From NCBI RefSeq assembly GCF_023856365.1, contig NC_064550.1:20399629-20463628 (forward strand): 64,000 nucleotides of DNA. Reading direction: 5' to 3'. Under the pieces are notes generated by a model. It did no database searches, was not told where the DNA came from, and worked only from the letters and a program-made list of their open reading frames with translations. Position 1 is the first letter of the stretch; every line of letters begins with the position of its first letter. Positions 32,645-43,870 of the stretch are shown piece after piece. Source of the DNA: Brienomyrus brachyistius (Eukaryota > Chordata > Actinopteri > Osteoglossiformes > Mormyridae). The position numbers and the translations under genes are program-made.

Positions 32645-35600
32645 TTATTTAATTTTGGTAAGAGCAATCGCTCGCCGTTCGGTGTTCTGAAACAAAGCCC
32701 GAATGAGGCTCTTCACCTCATTGCTGGTGAACTCCAGTGCCAAGGGGCCTTTGCTATCTGCCCACCTATGGAGAAAATGAAAAGAAAAGCTGAGACAGTG
32801 AAGATTTGGGTCAGAGCACAGAATCAGCCATCTATTCAGTGAAGGTTCTAAAGCTAAGGGCCTCCTTGAGGGCCCATCTACCCCTCCTGGGTCATGGGGG
32901 CAACAGTCTAAGTAAGGATGCCCAGACCTCCCTCTCACCAGCCACTTTCTCCAACTCCTCCAGCGGAATACCAAGGTGTTCTTTTCAGTGTGTCCTGCCC
33001 CGGGGTCTCCTCCCAGGGAGCCGTCCAGGAGGCATCCTAGATTGATGCCCGAACCACCTCAACTAGTTCCTTTCGAAGCGGGATAACAGCGTCTCTACTT
33101 GTTCCTCCCACATGTGCAAGATCATCACGTTATCTCTAAGGCTGAGCCCAGACACTCAAAATTCACGATTATATTATTGTCAATACAACAATATACACGG
33201 TGTGTTGAAATGTCCCTAGACACAGGTCCCCCATGGTGCATTATAAAGATATAAAATATACCAAAAAAATATATAACACACACACATTATATATATATAT
33301 TGAATCTACAATCTCATTCTTTCAGTTACTACCCAAAGCTCATGACCACAGGTGAGGGTAGGAACATAGACCACTTGGTAAATCTGGCTTTGCCTTCTGG
33401 TTCAGCTCTCCCTTTCACCAAGGGCAGCTCCAGAGTAGAATAGAGCCCAGCCCCTCTCCAGGACTTTGGTTCCAGACCCCAAGTTGTGTGTTGCGGTGAG
33501 CCCGACTATGTAGTCGGTATCCTTCCACCTCCTGCAGTAACTCAGGCTCCTCTTCCACTAGAGAGGTTACATTCCATGCTCCTTGAGCCAGGTTAGGTAG
33601 TCGACAATCAGTCCGCCAAAGCCTCTGCCTTACACTGCCACCCGATCTACATCTCACCCGACCCCCATGGCTCCCTGTGGATTTGGAGGGTCCACAGGAG
33701 GGCAAACCCATGTTCTTTCATCAGGCTGTGGACGGCCAGGCTCCATAGGTGGAGGCCCGGCCACCAGGCGCTCGCCTTCGAGCTCCCCGCCAGACAAGGC
33801 TTCAGGACGAGGCCCTGGACTCCCCAATCCACGTGGGGTCACACGCTCCTTTTTGTCATCATAGGGGTTTAAACAAATCGCACTCAGTCTGGCCGCTCAC
33901 CTAGGACCAATTTGATTTGGGAGACCCAAGCAAGGACAAGTATCCCTGACAAAACAGATCCTAGGATCAGAGGTGCACAACCCTGCCACTTCGGTAAGCT
34001 GGTAATTCAAGGAGGGGCCCAACACTGATATGGTCAATCTGCCAGCAATAGAATTTGACCCGGTAAACTTCCAGAGTCACAAACCAGACCTATATTCATA
34101 ATGAGGTAACAATCTCAAATAGTCCCAGATCTTTGGACGTGATTATGACAGACAGGATCTTATCTAATTATATCTGCATTGCTTGCAGCCCTTCGGTACA
34201 CCTCACCTGTCCACAATCTCCTGGAGATTAGCCTGCAGCACTATCGCCAGCTCCTTGAAGGTCATCCACTTCTTCACGTAGATGGGCACCTCCTCCTGGC
34301 ACTTCCTGTTTTTGTTTTCCTCAAGCAGTGGTATGAACACTAGGGGTCCTTCATCAACGATGGTTTGGCAGAGCGTGTGCAGGTGGTCGCCGTCGTCTGT
34401 CGAGATGTCCTACAGAGAGTGACAGACTGTGAGGTTACCAATCGATTCAGATGATCCTCAAGTTCACCGACTCTCAAGACAAGCGTTCGGAACCGCTGTT
34501 CTGAGCCCTGCTTAACCTTTACAAAAATGAGCATGTAATTTTGTGACAAAACATATTTCACAATAAAATTTAAAATTTAATTCAGTCATGTTTCTGAAAG
34601 AAAATTTATCAATGATCATTCAGTTTAAGAGTAAATGATTTTGTTAGGCCTACTTACATGTATTACACACACATTAATAAAGTTTTTAATAGGTATAGAA
34701 ATTAGTTACTATGTCAAGAAATAAAAATGGAAGTATATTTGGGTCACTCATGCACCTAAGAATGTTTTGGAAAAAAAAAAAGAAAAAACAAAGTTTTTGT
34801 TTTTATGTGTAGAGCAACTTCACCGTAACTTAGTTTGAATATACTTATAAAGTTATCTGTTGCTCTGATTTATGGATTAACAATTTTCCAAAAATAGGCA
34901 ACCAAAAATCCCATTACATAACAGTTCTAAGGTGAAATACTACAAAACTTTTAACTTCGTTGCATGCAACCCAAAATAAATAATTTGTAAATGTATTTTT
35001 TTTTGCTGTGTCTGTAATTTTTCTCATCTCTAGCACTTGCCCTGGATTTGATGAAATGCTTTTGTTTATTATAGAAATAAATGGCAATATAATATAATAT
35101 AATCTTTTATTAGTCCCACAAGTGGGAAATTTGCAAATAACTAACTAAATTGACAGTTTAGACAATGAAGCTGTATAATTTTAGAGTCTTCAAACTCAAT
35201 TTTTCTCAAATTTTCAAAATATGTTACAGTAATGAGTTTGTGAGAATAATCCATTTATACCCCAAAAACAACCAAGACAGCATTCACTACACGCTTTAAC
35301 CAACAGATCAGACTGGCTTTAACCAAACTCCACCATGGTAACTTCAATTGAAATGTACTGAACTCAAGTTTCAGCATATAAAAAATCTGACCTTACCTCC
35401 AGCATCATAATTTTACTGATCATCTCAGTGATGGCAGTGTTTAACAGAGAGCCCATTGCTTTGCAATATATATTGATCGGCAAGACGTCTTGCCAAACTT
35501 TGCCCAACCTCTTCAACTGGTCTATGACCTGAAAAGACATCACGGATGAGAAAGCTAACAACATTCCTCAGGATAGTGAAACAAACAATTCGGTGACAAT

Positions 35601-38600
35601 TTTCTCCAATGTCTCAGAAACATGAGGGACTCCCGATGTACTTAGATGGAACATCACCCTGGTGACACTTTTCTTGCATGCCTTCATACCCGGGATGGGT
35701 ATCTCCCCATGTCTTTAAGAAGGTGGCAGTCCGCTCACCTGTCTGACAGCCTTGATGGCTACGGAATAGTTCTTCGCGTCGTCCAGATTGGCAAAGTTCC
35801 TGGCGGTTGACAGCCTCTCCAGCAATTCCGCTTTCTGGGCATCCATCTGGGCCAAGAAGCACTCCGTGCCTGACATTCCAACAGCAAACTAATGAGAAAC
35901 TACCCAGGCCTAGGAACTAATACACCATCTTGATTCTTGAGATGATTTGGCACAATTTCATACCTGAATAAACCTATAAAACTGATTAAACACACCATGT
36001 GTCTGGAATCTCAGGAAACACACACCATCTGACCTGATTTTGAACTGGCATTTCATTCTTTATGCCTAAGATAAATATTTGTATGGGACCTGTAAGTTGC
36101 TATTAAAACAAAGATCTCAAGTTAATATATAGATGTGTGCATACGAGTTATTTGGATCATAAGGGATCCAGGGCTTAGCTGTCAGAAGGTTCTTAACCTT
36201 AAAGCATTGTTCTTAAGACATCTGAGCTAATCAAATTTTTCAGTCCTCATTCGGATTCATTCAGGGCTTCAAGCCCCAGCCTTGACACACATCTGGCGTG
36301 TGTAAAATAAGGCCGACTTGTTCATCGACAAAACAAACACTGATGCTAGATGAAGATGCTGGACAAGGTAGTCCTCCCCCCCAAACAGCTGCACTCTCAG
36401 GCCAACTCCTACCCAGTCTTCTGAAGCCGGGAACCAGGTCGACGAAGGTGGCAGCTCCGTCGCTGAGCGGCTGGGGCAGGTGGGGCCTGAACTGGTGGCC
36501 CAACGTGAGCAGGTGGTGAGCAATGAACATGCAGTTGTTGTGGTGGATAGCTGCCAGATGGGGAAACTTCAGCAAGTTCTCCCTGCAGGAGGGACAGATG
36601 GACCAGTATCTCTGTCAGCCAACTGGCAGCTCGAAAGCACCAGCAAACACGAGCCTCAGCCTAATCATTCAATCAGCACAAGAAGTACTGCTTCTACCAA
36701 ATTAAGTGTTATAAATGCTAATTAAGGACTTACTTGTGGTACGTAGGCACAACATCGTAGAAGAGCTGAAAAATATTTCGCACAGTGTAGAAAAGTTGGG
36801 TAGCACTAAGGAAAAAAGGAACAAAGACAGTGATGCGTGTGTGTGTGTTACTCCTGAAAAGAGCCAATAAGACCGAAAGACATTAAGTTTCAGCTTTGGT
36901 TGTACTGTCACTGATACGATGCATTTTGGTTACAAATGATTCATCATAGTCAGGAATTTCAGTCCTCCGGATTTATTCCAAGCATGACGCCAAGACGCTT
37001 AACCATGGTGACTTGGCAACCAATTTATGACACGAATAAAATGATGAAGAGCTGACCTTCAGTGAAACCCTGGGCACCCTATGGCCCAGTAAGACCAAGC
37101 CTAGACTGGGATTGTGGGGCATACCACTGGCTGGAGCTGCCGACGGCCTCGGACAGCGTGCTGAGGGCCAGCTCCATCAGCTGCTGGACGGACTCGCTGA
37201 TCCGGCACACAGGCAAGCACAGAGTGTGCCGACCCAACTGCTTCTCATTCTCCAGCGTCGGGGGCCCGGTAAGGGCGGGTCTCTTCTTACACGTCTCCTG
37301 CTTCATTTTGTCCCCGGTACCCGGATTGGGCAGCTTGGGAACAGACATCTTGGTTTCGGGGGAGATCTAGGCATAGTAACCACGTGTTAGCAGAGCTTCA
37401 ACCATACAAAACCAAGACGGGAGGCCAGGCTGGGCTCCTCCAGATCTTCCAGCAGACCATTCAGGAACATGAGCAGGACAATACAATAGTCATCAAGGGC
37501 ATTACTCACAAAGAAAAATAAGAAAATCCACTAAAAAACAAGATCCAACATCCAACGAAAACAAATAACAGGAGGCACAATCTCAGCGTCATTTTCAGCA
37601 GCTAACGCAGTGACGGAAAACTGAACACACCTTCTCGATTAAAAATAACCAAAGCAAACCTTGACGGTGTTGTGTATTTCCGACGTCATCAGGTTGCGTG
37701 CTGCCACAATGACATCCTGGCACTTCTTGCTGGCGAAGTGCGCATTGACGTTACGGGCGTAACGTAGCAGGTCCGTGGAATCCCCCGTCAGATAGCTCAG
37801 CTCCTTCAGGGTGTTCTCAAACTGCTCCGTCTCCTTGATTACCTTCAGAAACACAGACATGACAACACGTGACACTAATGAAGAAGCAGGTCGTGGATGT
37901 TTAGCATGTTGAGAATATTCCCCCACGTACTTCGCTGTACTTTCCCAGCTGGCTGCTGTTTGCTGGGATGGAGTACAGGAGACATTCACGAATGATGCAG
38001 TCTGACATCTCCTCCCATATCATGTCCCCCAGGATAGTAGACATCTTATTCTCTCCTATGGAGACGTCTAATGAGAAGGGGTCAAAATGAGATCGTAATG
38101 AAGACTAGGCAACTTAAAAACTTGTAGATAAGACTCGTGAAAAGCATGCATCAAATCTGGAAAGCAGGTCAAGAGTATCCTTTCCAAAAGTGGATGTCAA
38201 GAGGTAAGACCTACCCAGTAAGTGTTCGTGCAGGGCCATGAGCACTGCTAGCACTTTGGTGTACACCTGAGTGGGGGAGGGGTGCTCTGCCAGGGTCTCC
38301 TCCAGCTGGAAGGACAGCAGGGTGCCCTGGCCTGACTGCTCTGCCACCTCCACGTGCAGGGAAGGGTAGGTGATCAGCGGCTTTACCACGTACTTCAGAA
38401 GCACCTGCCCTGGAACATGAAGCAGAAGGCAAACCCAGTGTGGGAGCCGAGCTGCTAACGGCTAAATGCTAACAGCTCTACATACAGCGGCCTAAGTGTC
38501 GCACTCAAGCAAGAACAAGCAAGAAGGGAGCGGGTCTTACCAAAGACCTTGATCTTGTGGTTCAGCTGTCCCTGGATAGCGAGAGCCTGCAAGACGCCGG

Positions 38601-41600
38601 CGAGGAAACGGTGAGGGGAGCCCTCGTCCCCCTCCTGCGCCCCACCGCACAGCTGGAGCTCCGTCTTCAGGAAGGACTCCACGCTAGACAGCTCTGAGGA
38701 CCAACAGAGAAGCAGCTCACATGCAATCACCATGTTCACAGGGTTCCTGCTGACCAATACAAGTCTTCGTTTTCTTCTTCTGTCTGAAGTTAGGGGTAGA
38801 GAGGTGGCTCTGAGGCTAGGGATCTGTGCCAACAATCGGAAAGTCACTGGTTTGAATCCCATGTATGCCAGGAGTGATCCTACTCTATGGGACCCTTAAG
38901 GTGCTTAACCTGCAATTGGGTCGTCTTGGTTATGACATTAATCTGGAGGTCCTCCAACTTACAGGGAAAATTTGGGGGTTGGTAGCAGGATTGGTACTCC
39001 AGCTGATAGAAAAAACTCCCACTATTCCATTCGGACTATTGCAGTGCTGAGGTATCACCCGCTGCATTCGGGCTCATCCCTGCAATGGTTTGTTGAGTGG
39101 TGGCTATAGCAAAGCGCTATAATCAGCACATGCTCCTTCAGTTGAGCATTATGGTTCAATTGTTTGCAAGAATACAACAACTTCAATTGCCACCCTCTGC
39201 TGTGGCTGAAATTAATTTCATATTACATACAAGAAGGCCCAGAGAATGAATTTATCCAATTTCTGATCTTACAGTTGCTGTGCAACTCTGACGGTCTACA
39301 CTTCCACCTTGGAGACCAAGCTCTAACCTTTGGAGGGCGGCAGTTTCCAGACAGCGAGCTTCGACCACTCGTTCCCCAGGTGGTAGATGAGGTTCTCCCT
39401 CTGGATAGTGAGTTCGGAGACCAAGGCCCTCAGAAGGGGGAGCTCACAGCCCTTCCAAGCCTTCAGGGAATCCACAGAACCTCGGGCCTGTGAAGAACAG
39501 TGCTACGTCAACAAGGGCTTTCACACCAAAGTTCCCAGAACCTCCCGGAACTTTACAAGTGCCCGGACCGTCACGAACTGGAACTTTTGCGGTTCCTGAC
39601 CACTTTCACACTTTTATGCTAAATAAGCATCGAGGACGCAAAAAGTTGGGGTTAAACTTCACACACAATTTCATATGAAACTGCCACCATGCCAAAACGC
39701 TGGAGGATAAATAAGTCATTTTGTAAGTTATTTGGGGGATCAATTGCAATCAAAACAGGACACAGCTTTTTATTTATATTTTATTTATATGACCCGCAAC
39801 ATGCTTGTGATTCTTATCAAATCTGGCCAGAAGACTGATCTTTCGTTTTCCGTAGAATAATAAATGATGTAACGTTATCCCGCTAATAAGCGGTGAAAAG
39901 TTACACAACCAGCACCGGTGATATTAGACAAAAATACACTGGGTAGTGTTCAAATTGTCCAATGCAGAAATATGGGAGATACAAGCAAAGAACGTTTTTA
40001 AAACAATGAACACAATAATTCCATCCACTCAATCTTTGCTTGGCTGCATCTTGTTTTCTGCACTTAGTGCCAGTGCTTGTGGTCAACCAAGCTATTGCTG
40101 CAAGTGCCTCTCCAATAGTTCGTGTTCAAATTCTGGGTTGTTCCCTGCCTTGCGCCCATTGATTCCAGGGATAGGCCACGGACCCCCCGCGACCCAGTAG
40201 GATAAGCGGCTTGGAAAATGGATGGATAGCTTAAAGTTATCTGGCTCAGCAAGAAATCCTGCTTCCCTAAACAGGCCTCAGATCTAGTCTGGTTAATTGT
40301 TAGCAATATCAATTGATGACAACATATTACACAGTATTTTGTGCATAAAAACCCCATGCCCACAGACAGCGGTTGGATAGTACTGTGTGTACGACTGATT
40401 ACGGGGGGGTCAAAGACTTCTCACCTTTTGAAGCTGCTCAGCAGCAGTTGTGTACTTCTTCTCATGCAAGGCTCTGTGGTAGTGCTCCATGGCTTCATCA
40501 AACTAAACCAGCAACACAGACACGCACACGGTCAGCCTCCCGTCCATCAGCATTTAAGTGGAGCATAAATCAATTACAATTAATTTATTTAGCAGAGACT
40601 TATCCAAAGCAATGTATATTTCTGAGAAAGCCCGTCTTTGAAGCCATTGGGGGTTAAGGGCCATGCTGAAGGGTCCAACAATAACATCTCCCTATCCTGG
40701 GATTTGAACCAGTGACCTGCTGATCACAGGCATGGTGTCTTAACGCACTGAGCTCCACACTGCCCCCAAAATTGCTGATTTAGCGGCCGTTATTCTCAGG
40801 GATGGTTGACTACATCAGCCAACCTGCTAAGGATGACATGGCCAATCAATATGAGAACACAAGGGAGTGACTTCAGGGCTGGAACAAGGCAGCCGGACAG
40901 ACGAACGCTTCCACACCTCCTGCAACAATCTGAGCACGGTGATCACAGTACTGTTCTTCTCCAGCTGCTGCTTCAGTTCTGCATACTCCACGGCAGCAAC
41001 ATGGAGGTTCTGTTGTACCTGGGGGGTGGGGGTGGGGTGGGTATTTAGACTAGCGTTTCTCAAACTGATCCTTGGGGACCCCCAGACAGTCCACGTTTTT
41101 GGTTCCTCCCAGCTCGAAATGTGGGCTGTCTGGCAGGGAACCGGGAGGCAGCAAAAACCTGGACCATCTGGCACTGCCTGAGGACCAGGTTGGGCAACAT
41201 TGATTTAGACCAGACTAATCATCATAAGCTCTAGATTTCTTTTTGTGACATAACAAGTGAGTGGCCATGCATGCATGGGAACATAATTACTGCTATTATG
41301 AATTCTAATATTAAAATAACATGTTTGACATTATAAGTGGTGTAGCAACTTCACCTCATTCTCTATGCAGCTCTTCAGAACGTCTATATCTTTGGAGACT
41401 AAGTCCACCTGCGCCATGAGCTCCTCAGCCCCCTGCAGGCTGGGTAGGAATTCATTGTACCTCTTATTGATCATGTCACAGACCTCATCCTGTCGGGAAA
41501 AGTAAAGGATTAGGAAAGAGTTAATCCTCGAAGATGACAGTTTAGGTTAGGAGGCATGCCTTCACCTGAGGGTGTTGGGTGTGCAACTCTATGAAAATGA

Positions 41601-42346
41601 TTATGATCACGAAGAGGAAACAGAGATATCTAAGTTATTCATTTATAAGTCAAAGAAGACGCATGGCACTGATTTCGACCACTATGGTTGGTTGATCATA
41701 AGTTTGACCAGTGGTTACTGCATACTTTCACTTTACTCGTGGTACTAAAAATAGTTCCTAGAGCAGCCATATGTACGCAAATCTCGTCATAAGGTTCGGT
41801 TTTTCATCTCTTGTCATTGCCAATTAGTAAAGTCATACAGTGATCACAGCTTTTGATTTAAGCGAGCAATAACACCCAGTGTGATCGTAGGTATTTTATT
41901 TTTTAAACACAGGGCCAGTATACAGATCGCCCTGCTCTTTTCACTCAAATAACATAAGTTACTTCTTTCACACGCAATACTTGGTAATGGTCAGCTGGTA
42001 TAACAGATTGTTACACTTAGCGTAATGCCACTACTGCAAACACGAGAGAAGTAGCAAAACGGTAGCGTAGCACATAATCGCCCAGAATAATACTGGAAGA
42101 AAACCTTCGAGCTTTATAACAGATGTTAGGTTCGTCACAAATCAGCTGTAACCCGAGGTCGAACCAGAACCAGACGGTTCCCGGACGAGGTATGCGGACA
42201 GAGCGGCTTGAAAGTGTCAACGTGGCCGGCGGGCAGCCTACCTTAGTCTCCTCCACTTTTTGGGACAATCTGCTTATTTTAGAACTAAGATCTTCTTTTT
42301 CCAACTTTCCTGAGCTGGCAAGCACCTCCGTCACGAAGGAAGCCAT
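32645..42346 (-). CDS. zw10: zw10 kinetochore / NRZ tether subunit, 16 exons, 772 aa
   Basis: ZW10 is part of the Rod-Zwilch-ZW10 complex that recruits dynein and Mad1 to kinetochores, and of the ER NRZ tether with RINT1 and NAG. Exons, 5' to 3': 42242-42346, 41355-41489, 40917-41018, 40425-40502, 39328-39487, 38541-38693, 38215-38409, 37931-38067, 37660-37842, 37125-37366, 36734-36805, 36413-36582, 35739-35869, 35397-35528, 34207-34409 and 32645-32765. All are GT-AG and in phase: 2319 nt, 772 residues against 779 in human. Recognisable segments are [20 protein letters not shown] at the start, [53 protein letters not shown] and [19 protein letters not shown] at the end. The N-terminal third is a coiled coil. 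The gene looks intact, and the start is the first ATG, matching family N-termini. Confidence 0.96.
32830..33870 (-). mobile_element. non-LTR retrotransposon remnant in zw10 intron 15
   Basis: Sequence typical of the 3' part of a fish non-LTR retrotransposon, lying on the minus strand. The reverse-strand conceptual frame contains [14 protein letters not shown], a decayed form of the common element C-terminus. The plus strand has ctatctctaaggctgagccc and ttactacccaaagctcatga, both recurrent in teleost copies. Frames are broken. The family (RTE- or Rex-type) is assigned from memory of such repeats only. Confidence 0.65.
34410..35396 (-). other. zw10 intron 14, AT-rich
   Basis: Strongly AT-rich intron with A/T runs. 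At about 35096-35140 tcttttattagtcccacaag and gtgggaaatt resemble the terminal tail of a fish non-LTR element. Nothing else was recognised. Confidence 0.5.
35870..36412 (-). other. zw10 intron 12, no feature
   Basis: Intronic; I see no repeat or coding signal. The flanking exons account for all open frames with family similarity. Confidence 0.5.
38795..39130 (+). repeat. tRNA-headed SINE candidate in zw10 intron 5
   Basis: The head gtggctctgaggctagggat resembles an A-box region, and ggtttgaatccca at about 38849 resembles a B box. About 250 bp of body follow, including actattgcagtgctgaggta. It lies within the intron between zw10 exons 38541-38693 and 39328-39487. The family is not named. Confidence 0.55.
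39488..40127 (-). other. zw10 intron 4, proximal part
   Basis: AT-rich intron sequence upstream (on the minus strand) of exon 39328-39487. No feature was recognised before the SINE fragment at 40128. Confidence 0.45.
40128..40230 (+). repeat. 5'-truncated SINE 3' end
   Basis: Matches the last ~100 bp of the SINE at 8979-9339: ctgggttgttccctgccttg, then accccccgcgacccagtagg, then gataagcggcttggaaaatg and gatggata. 5' truncation is usual for elements copied by LINE machinery. Confidence 0.8.
40560..40770 (-). repeat. tRNA-derived SINE copy, reverse strand
   Basis: On the minus strand: A-box-like gtggagctcagtgcgttaag, B-box-like ggttcaaatcccagg, then cccttaacccccaatggctt. It ends tttggataagtctctgctaa and ataaattaat. 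This is the most complete copy of the family also seen at 2231 and 8286. It lies in zw10 intron 3. Confidence 0.7.
41051..41202. mobile_element. hAT-type MITE, 152 bp, with 8-bp target duplication
   Basis: The termini gcgtttctcaaactgatcc and ggaccaggttgggcaac are related to those of the 16194 element. A perfect 8-bp direct repeat, ATTTAGAC, flanks it at 41043-41050 and 41203-41210. The near-identical length (152 against 149 bp) indicates the same non-autonomous hAT family inserted independently. It lies in zw10 intron 2, 25 bp from the acceptor of exon 40917-41018. Confidence 0.87.
41490..42241 (-). other. zw10 intron 1, no feature
   Basis: A 750-bp first intron. CpGs are more frequent next to exon 1 (42160-42240), consistent with the edge of the promoter island. 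Nothing else was seen. Confidence 0.5.
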
Positions 42347-42457
42347 GTTTAATGTTTAGGCGCCGCTTTCGGACAGACCTACAAGAAATTAATCCTTTCG
42401 TCCGCTTTCAAATCTGACAGAAAGTCAGTTACGACTTCCTTTGACCGCCGAGCCAAA

Positions 42458-42476
42458 GCATTGTGGGATATGTTGT
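42458..42476 (+). promoter_or_regulatory. ZNF143/THAP11-type site, copy 1
   Basis: GCATTGTGGGATATGTTGT is close to the reverse complement of the vertebrate promoter motif ACTACAATTCCCAGAATGC bound by ZNF143 and THAP11/HCF-1. Four of 19 bases differ by my count. It lies 112 bp upstream of the zw10 ATG. Confidence 0.6.
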
Positions 42477-42497
42477 TTTAAGTGGCACACTGCTGAG

Positions 42498-42516
42498 GCA
42501 TTGTGGGATATGTCGT
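42498..42516 (+). promoter_or_regulatory. ZNF143/THAP11-type site, copy 2
   Basis: GCATTGTGGGATATGTCGT has the same orientation as copy 1 and starts 40 bp further upstream, about four helical turns away. It differs from copy 1 at one base. Confidence 0.6.
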
Positions 42517-42581
42517 TTGTTGAAGCGTTTATGGGAACGTTGTTTCACTACAAACCGCCACAGAAAATCCTTTTTTCCACG

Positions 42582-42585
<4 letters not shown>

Positions 42586-42625
<40 letters not shown>
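42586..42625. repeat. T40 homopolymer upstream of zw10
   Basis: Uninterrupted run of 40 T on the plus strand, 240 bp upstream of the zw10 ATG. Its length makes it unstable and nucleosome-excluding. It could be the tail of a decayed retro-insertion, but no body is recognisable. Confidence 0.9.
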
Positions 42626-42628
<3 letters not shown>

Positions 42629-42769
42629 TTATCGGCTCAAACAAACCACGTGCTCATTTGTATTTCAATGTCAACCCTTGGTAGACTCGCTGTGGAGTGT
42701 TCTGCAGTAATTATTAACGCCAGTGAATCGCTGTAAGTATATTTCAGAAGTAAGGTTTCAGTTTGTCCA

Positions 42770-43870
42770 GCAATTTCTCCGTAAGAACAAGGAATCGAGG
42801 GTTTTATTTGCCACGTGCGAAGTATACAATCCGACTATAACCTGCAGTGAAATGCAAAGTGGGTCAATTCCAACATAGCCAGAATTAGTGAAAGGCAATA
42901 AGACGCATAACAGTATAACATATATTAAATAAGGAAAACCAGATATGTGCAACATAGCTCCAGTAAACTGCATGGTGCATGAGTAAGGAGCAAATGTTTA
43001 ATTACGACTTTCAGCTAAGTGTTAAGTAGTCTGATGGCTTGAGGGTAGCCTTGGTAGTTCTCATTGAGTGACAGCAGAAGTATTTTCCGGACTTCAGCCT
43101 GAAGAGGTAACTTCTAGGGTGGGTTTTGTTCTTGCTGATACTGGCAGCTCTGCTCCTGCATCGTCTGAGCTATATGCCCTGTAGAGAAGATGGATCAGCC
43201 TTGCAGACGTGTTCACTTGAATGTAACATTCTCCGCAGAGCTTTGCGGTCCAGCACAGAGCAATTACCAAACCAGGCTATGATGCTCCCTAATGCTTCGT
43301 AGAGTAGAAGGCTTTAAGAATGGCTGAGATCTTCAGCTGCCTAAGATGGTACAGCCAGTACCTGGCTTTAAATAAGTCTGTGTATGACTTGACCAGGTGA
43401 GGTCATCAGAGATATACACCCCGAAAGTAGGACCCTTTTGATTTTGAGAGGGTTGTGTGCACTAAAGCTAAACTAATTATGCCTGAAGTCCACCAAGATC
43501 TCCTTAGTCTTACAGGTGTTGAGTGAGAGGCAGTTAATTGACACCATTGCTTCAGACGGTCCACTTCATCCAGGTAGGACTTCTCATAGTTACTGGAGAT
43601 CAGAGCGATCAAAACTGTGTCGTCCGTGTTTGGCCACACAGTCATGCATGTACTGAAGTGGGCTCAGATCACAGCCTTGTTGGGCACCAATATCTCAGGT
43701 GATGGGTGATATGTGATTTCTCCTTCACTCCTTGCCAATGTCCAAATGAATAACAGTTGTATGAAGGACATAGGAGATGACATCATAAGTGGATCTTTTA
43801 GTGTGATAGGCAAACTGAAGTGGATCAACAGAACAGAATGTGGTTGCAATGAACAGTAAACAGTATTAGT
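42770..43870 (-). mobile_element. non-LTR retrotransposon remnant between usp28 and zw10
   Basis: Minus-strand conceptual translation at about 43540-43645 reads TDDTVLIALISSNYEKSYLD then EVDRLKQWC. This is a decayed reverse-transcriptase palm (the FADD-like motif and following helix) of the kind common in fish CR1/L2/Rex-type elements. The end near 42780 (tttatttgccacgtgcgaag) is typical of the element's 3' tail. There are many stops and frameshifts, so it is inactive. Confidence 0.75.

Larger units (their letters stand above)
42347..42520 (-). promoter_or_regulatory. zw10 core promoter region
   Basis: Region immediately upstream of the zw10 start codon: CpG-containing, with no TATA box. Two copies of gcattgtgggatatgt lie 112 and 152 bp from the ATG (listed separately). 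This is the usual arrangement of a cell-cycle/housekeeping promoter driven by the ZNF143/THAP11 motif. Confidence 0.6.

Noticed and set aside
32645..32974. Single 109-codon minus-strand gene
   Set aside because: Its last 40 codons are the zw10 terminal exon. The upstream part is intron containing retrotransposon sequence.
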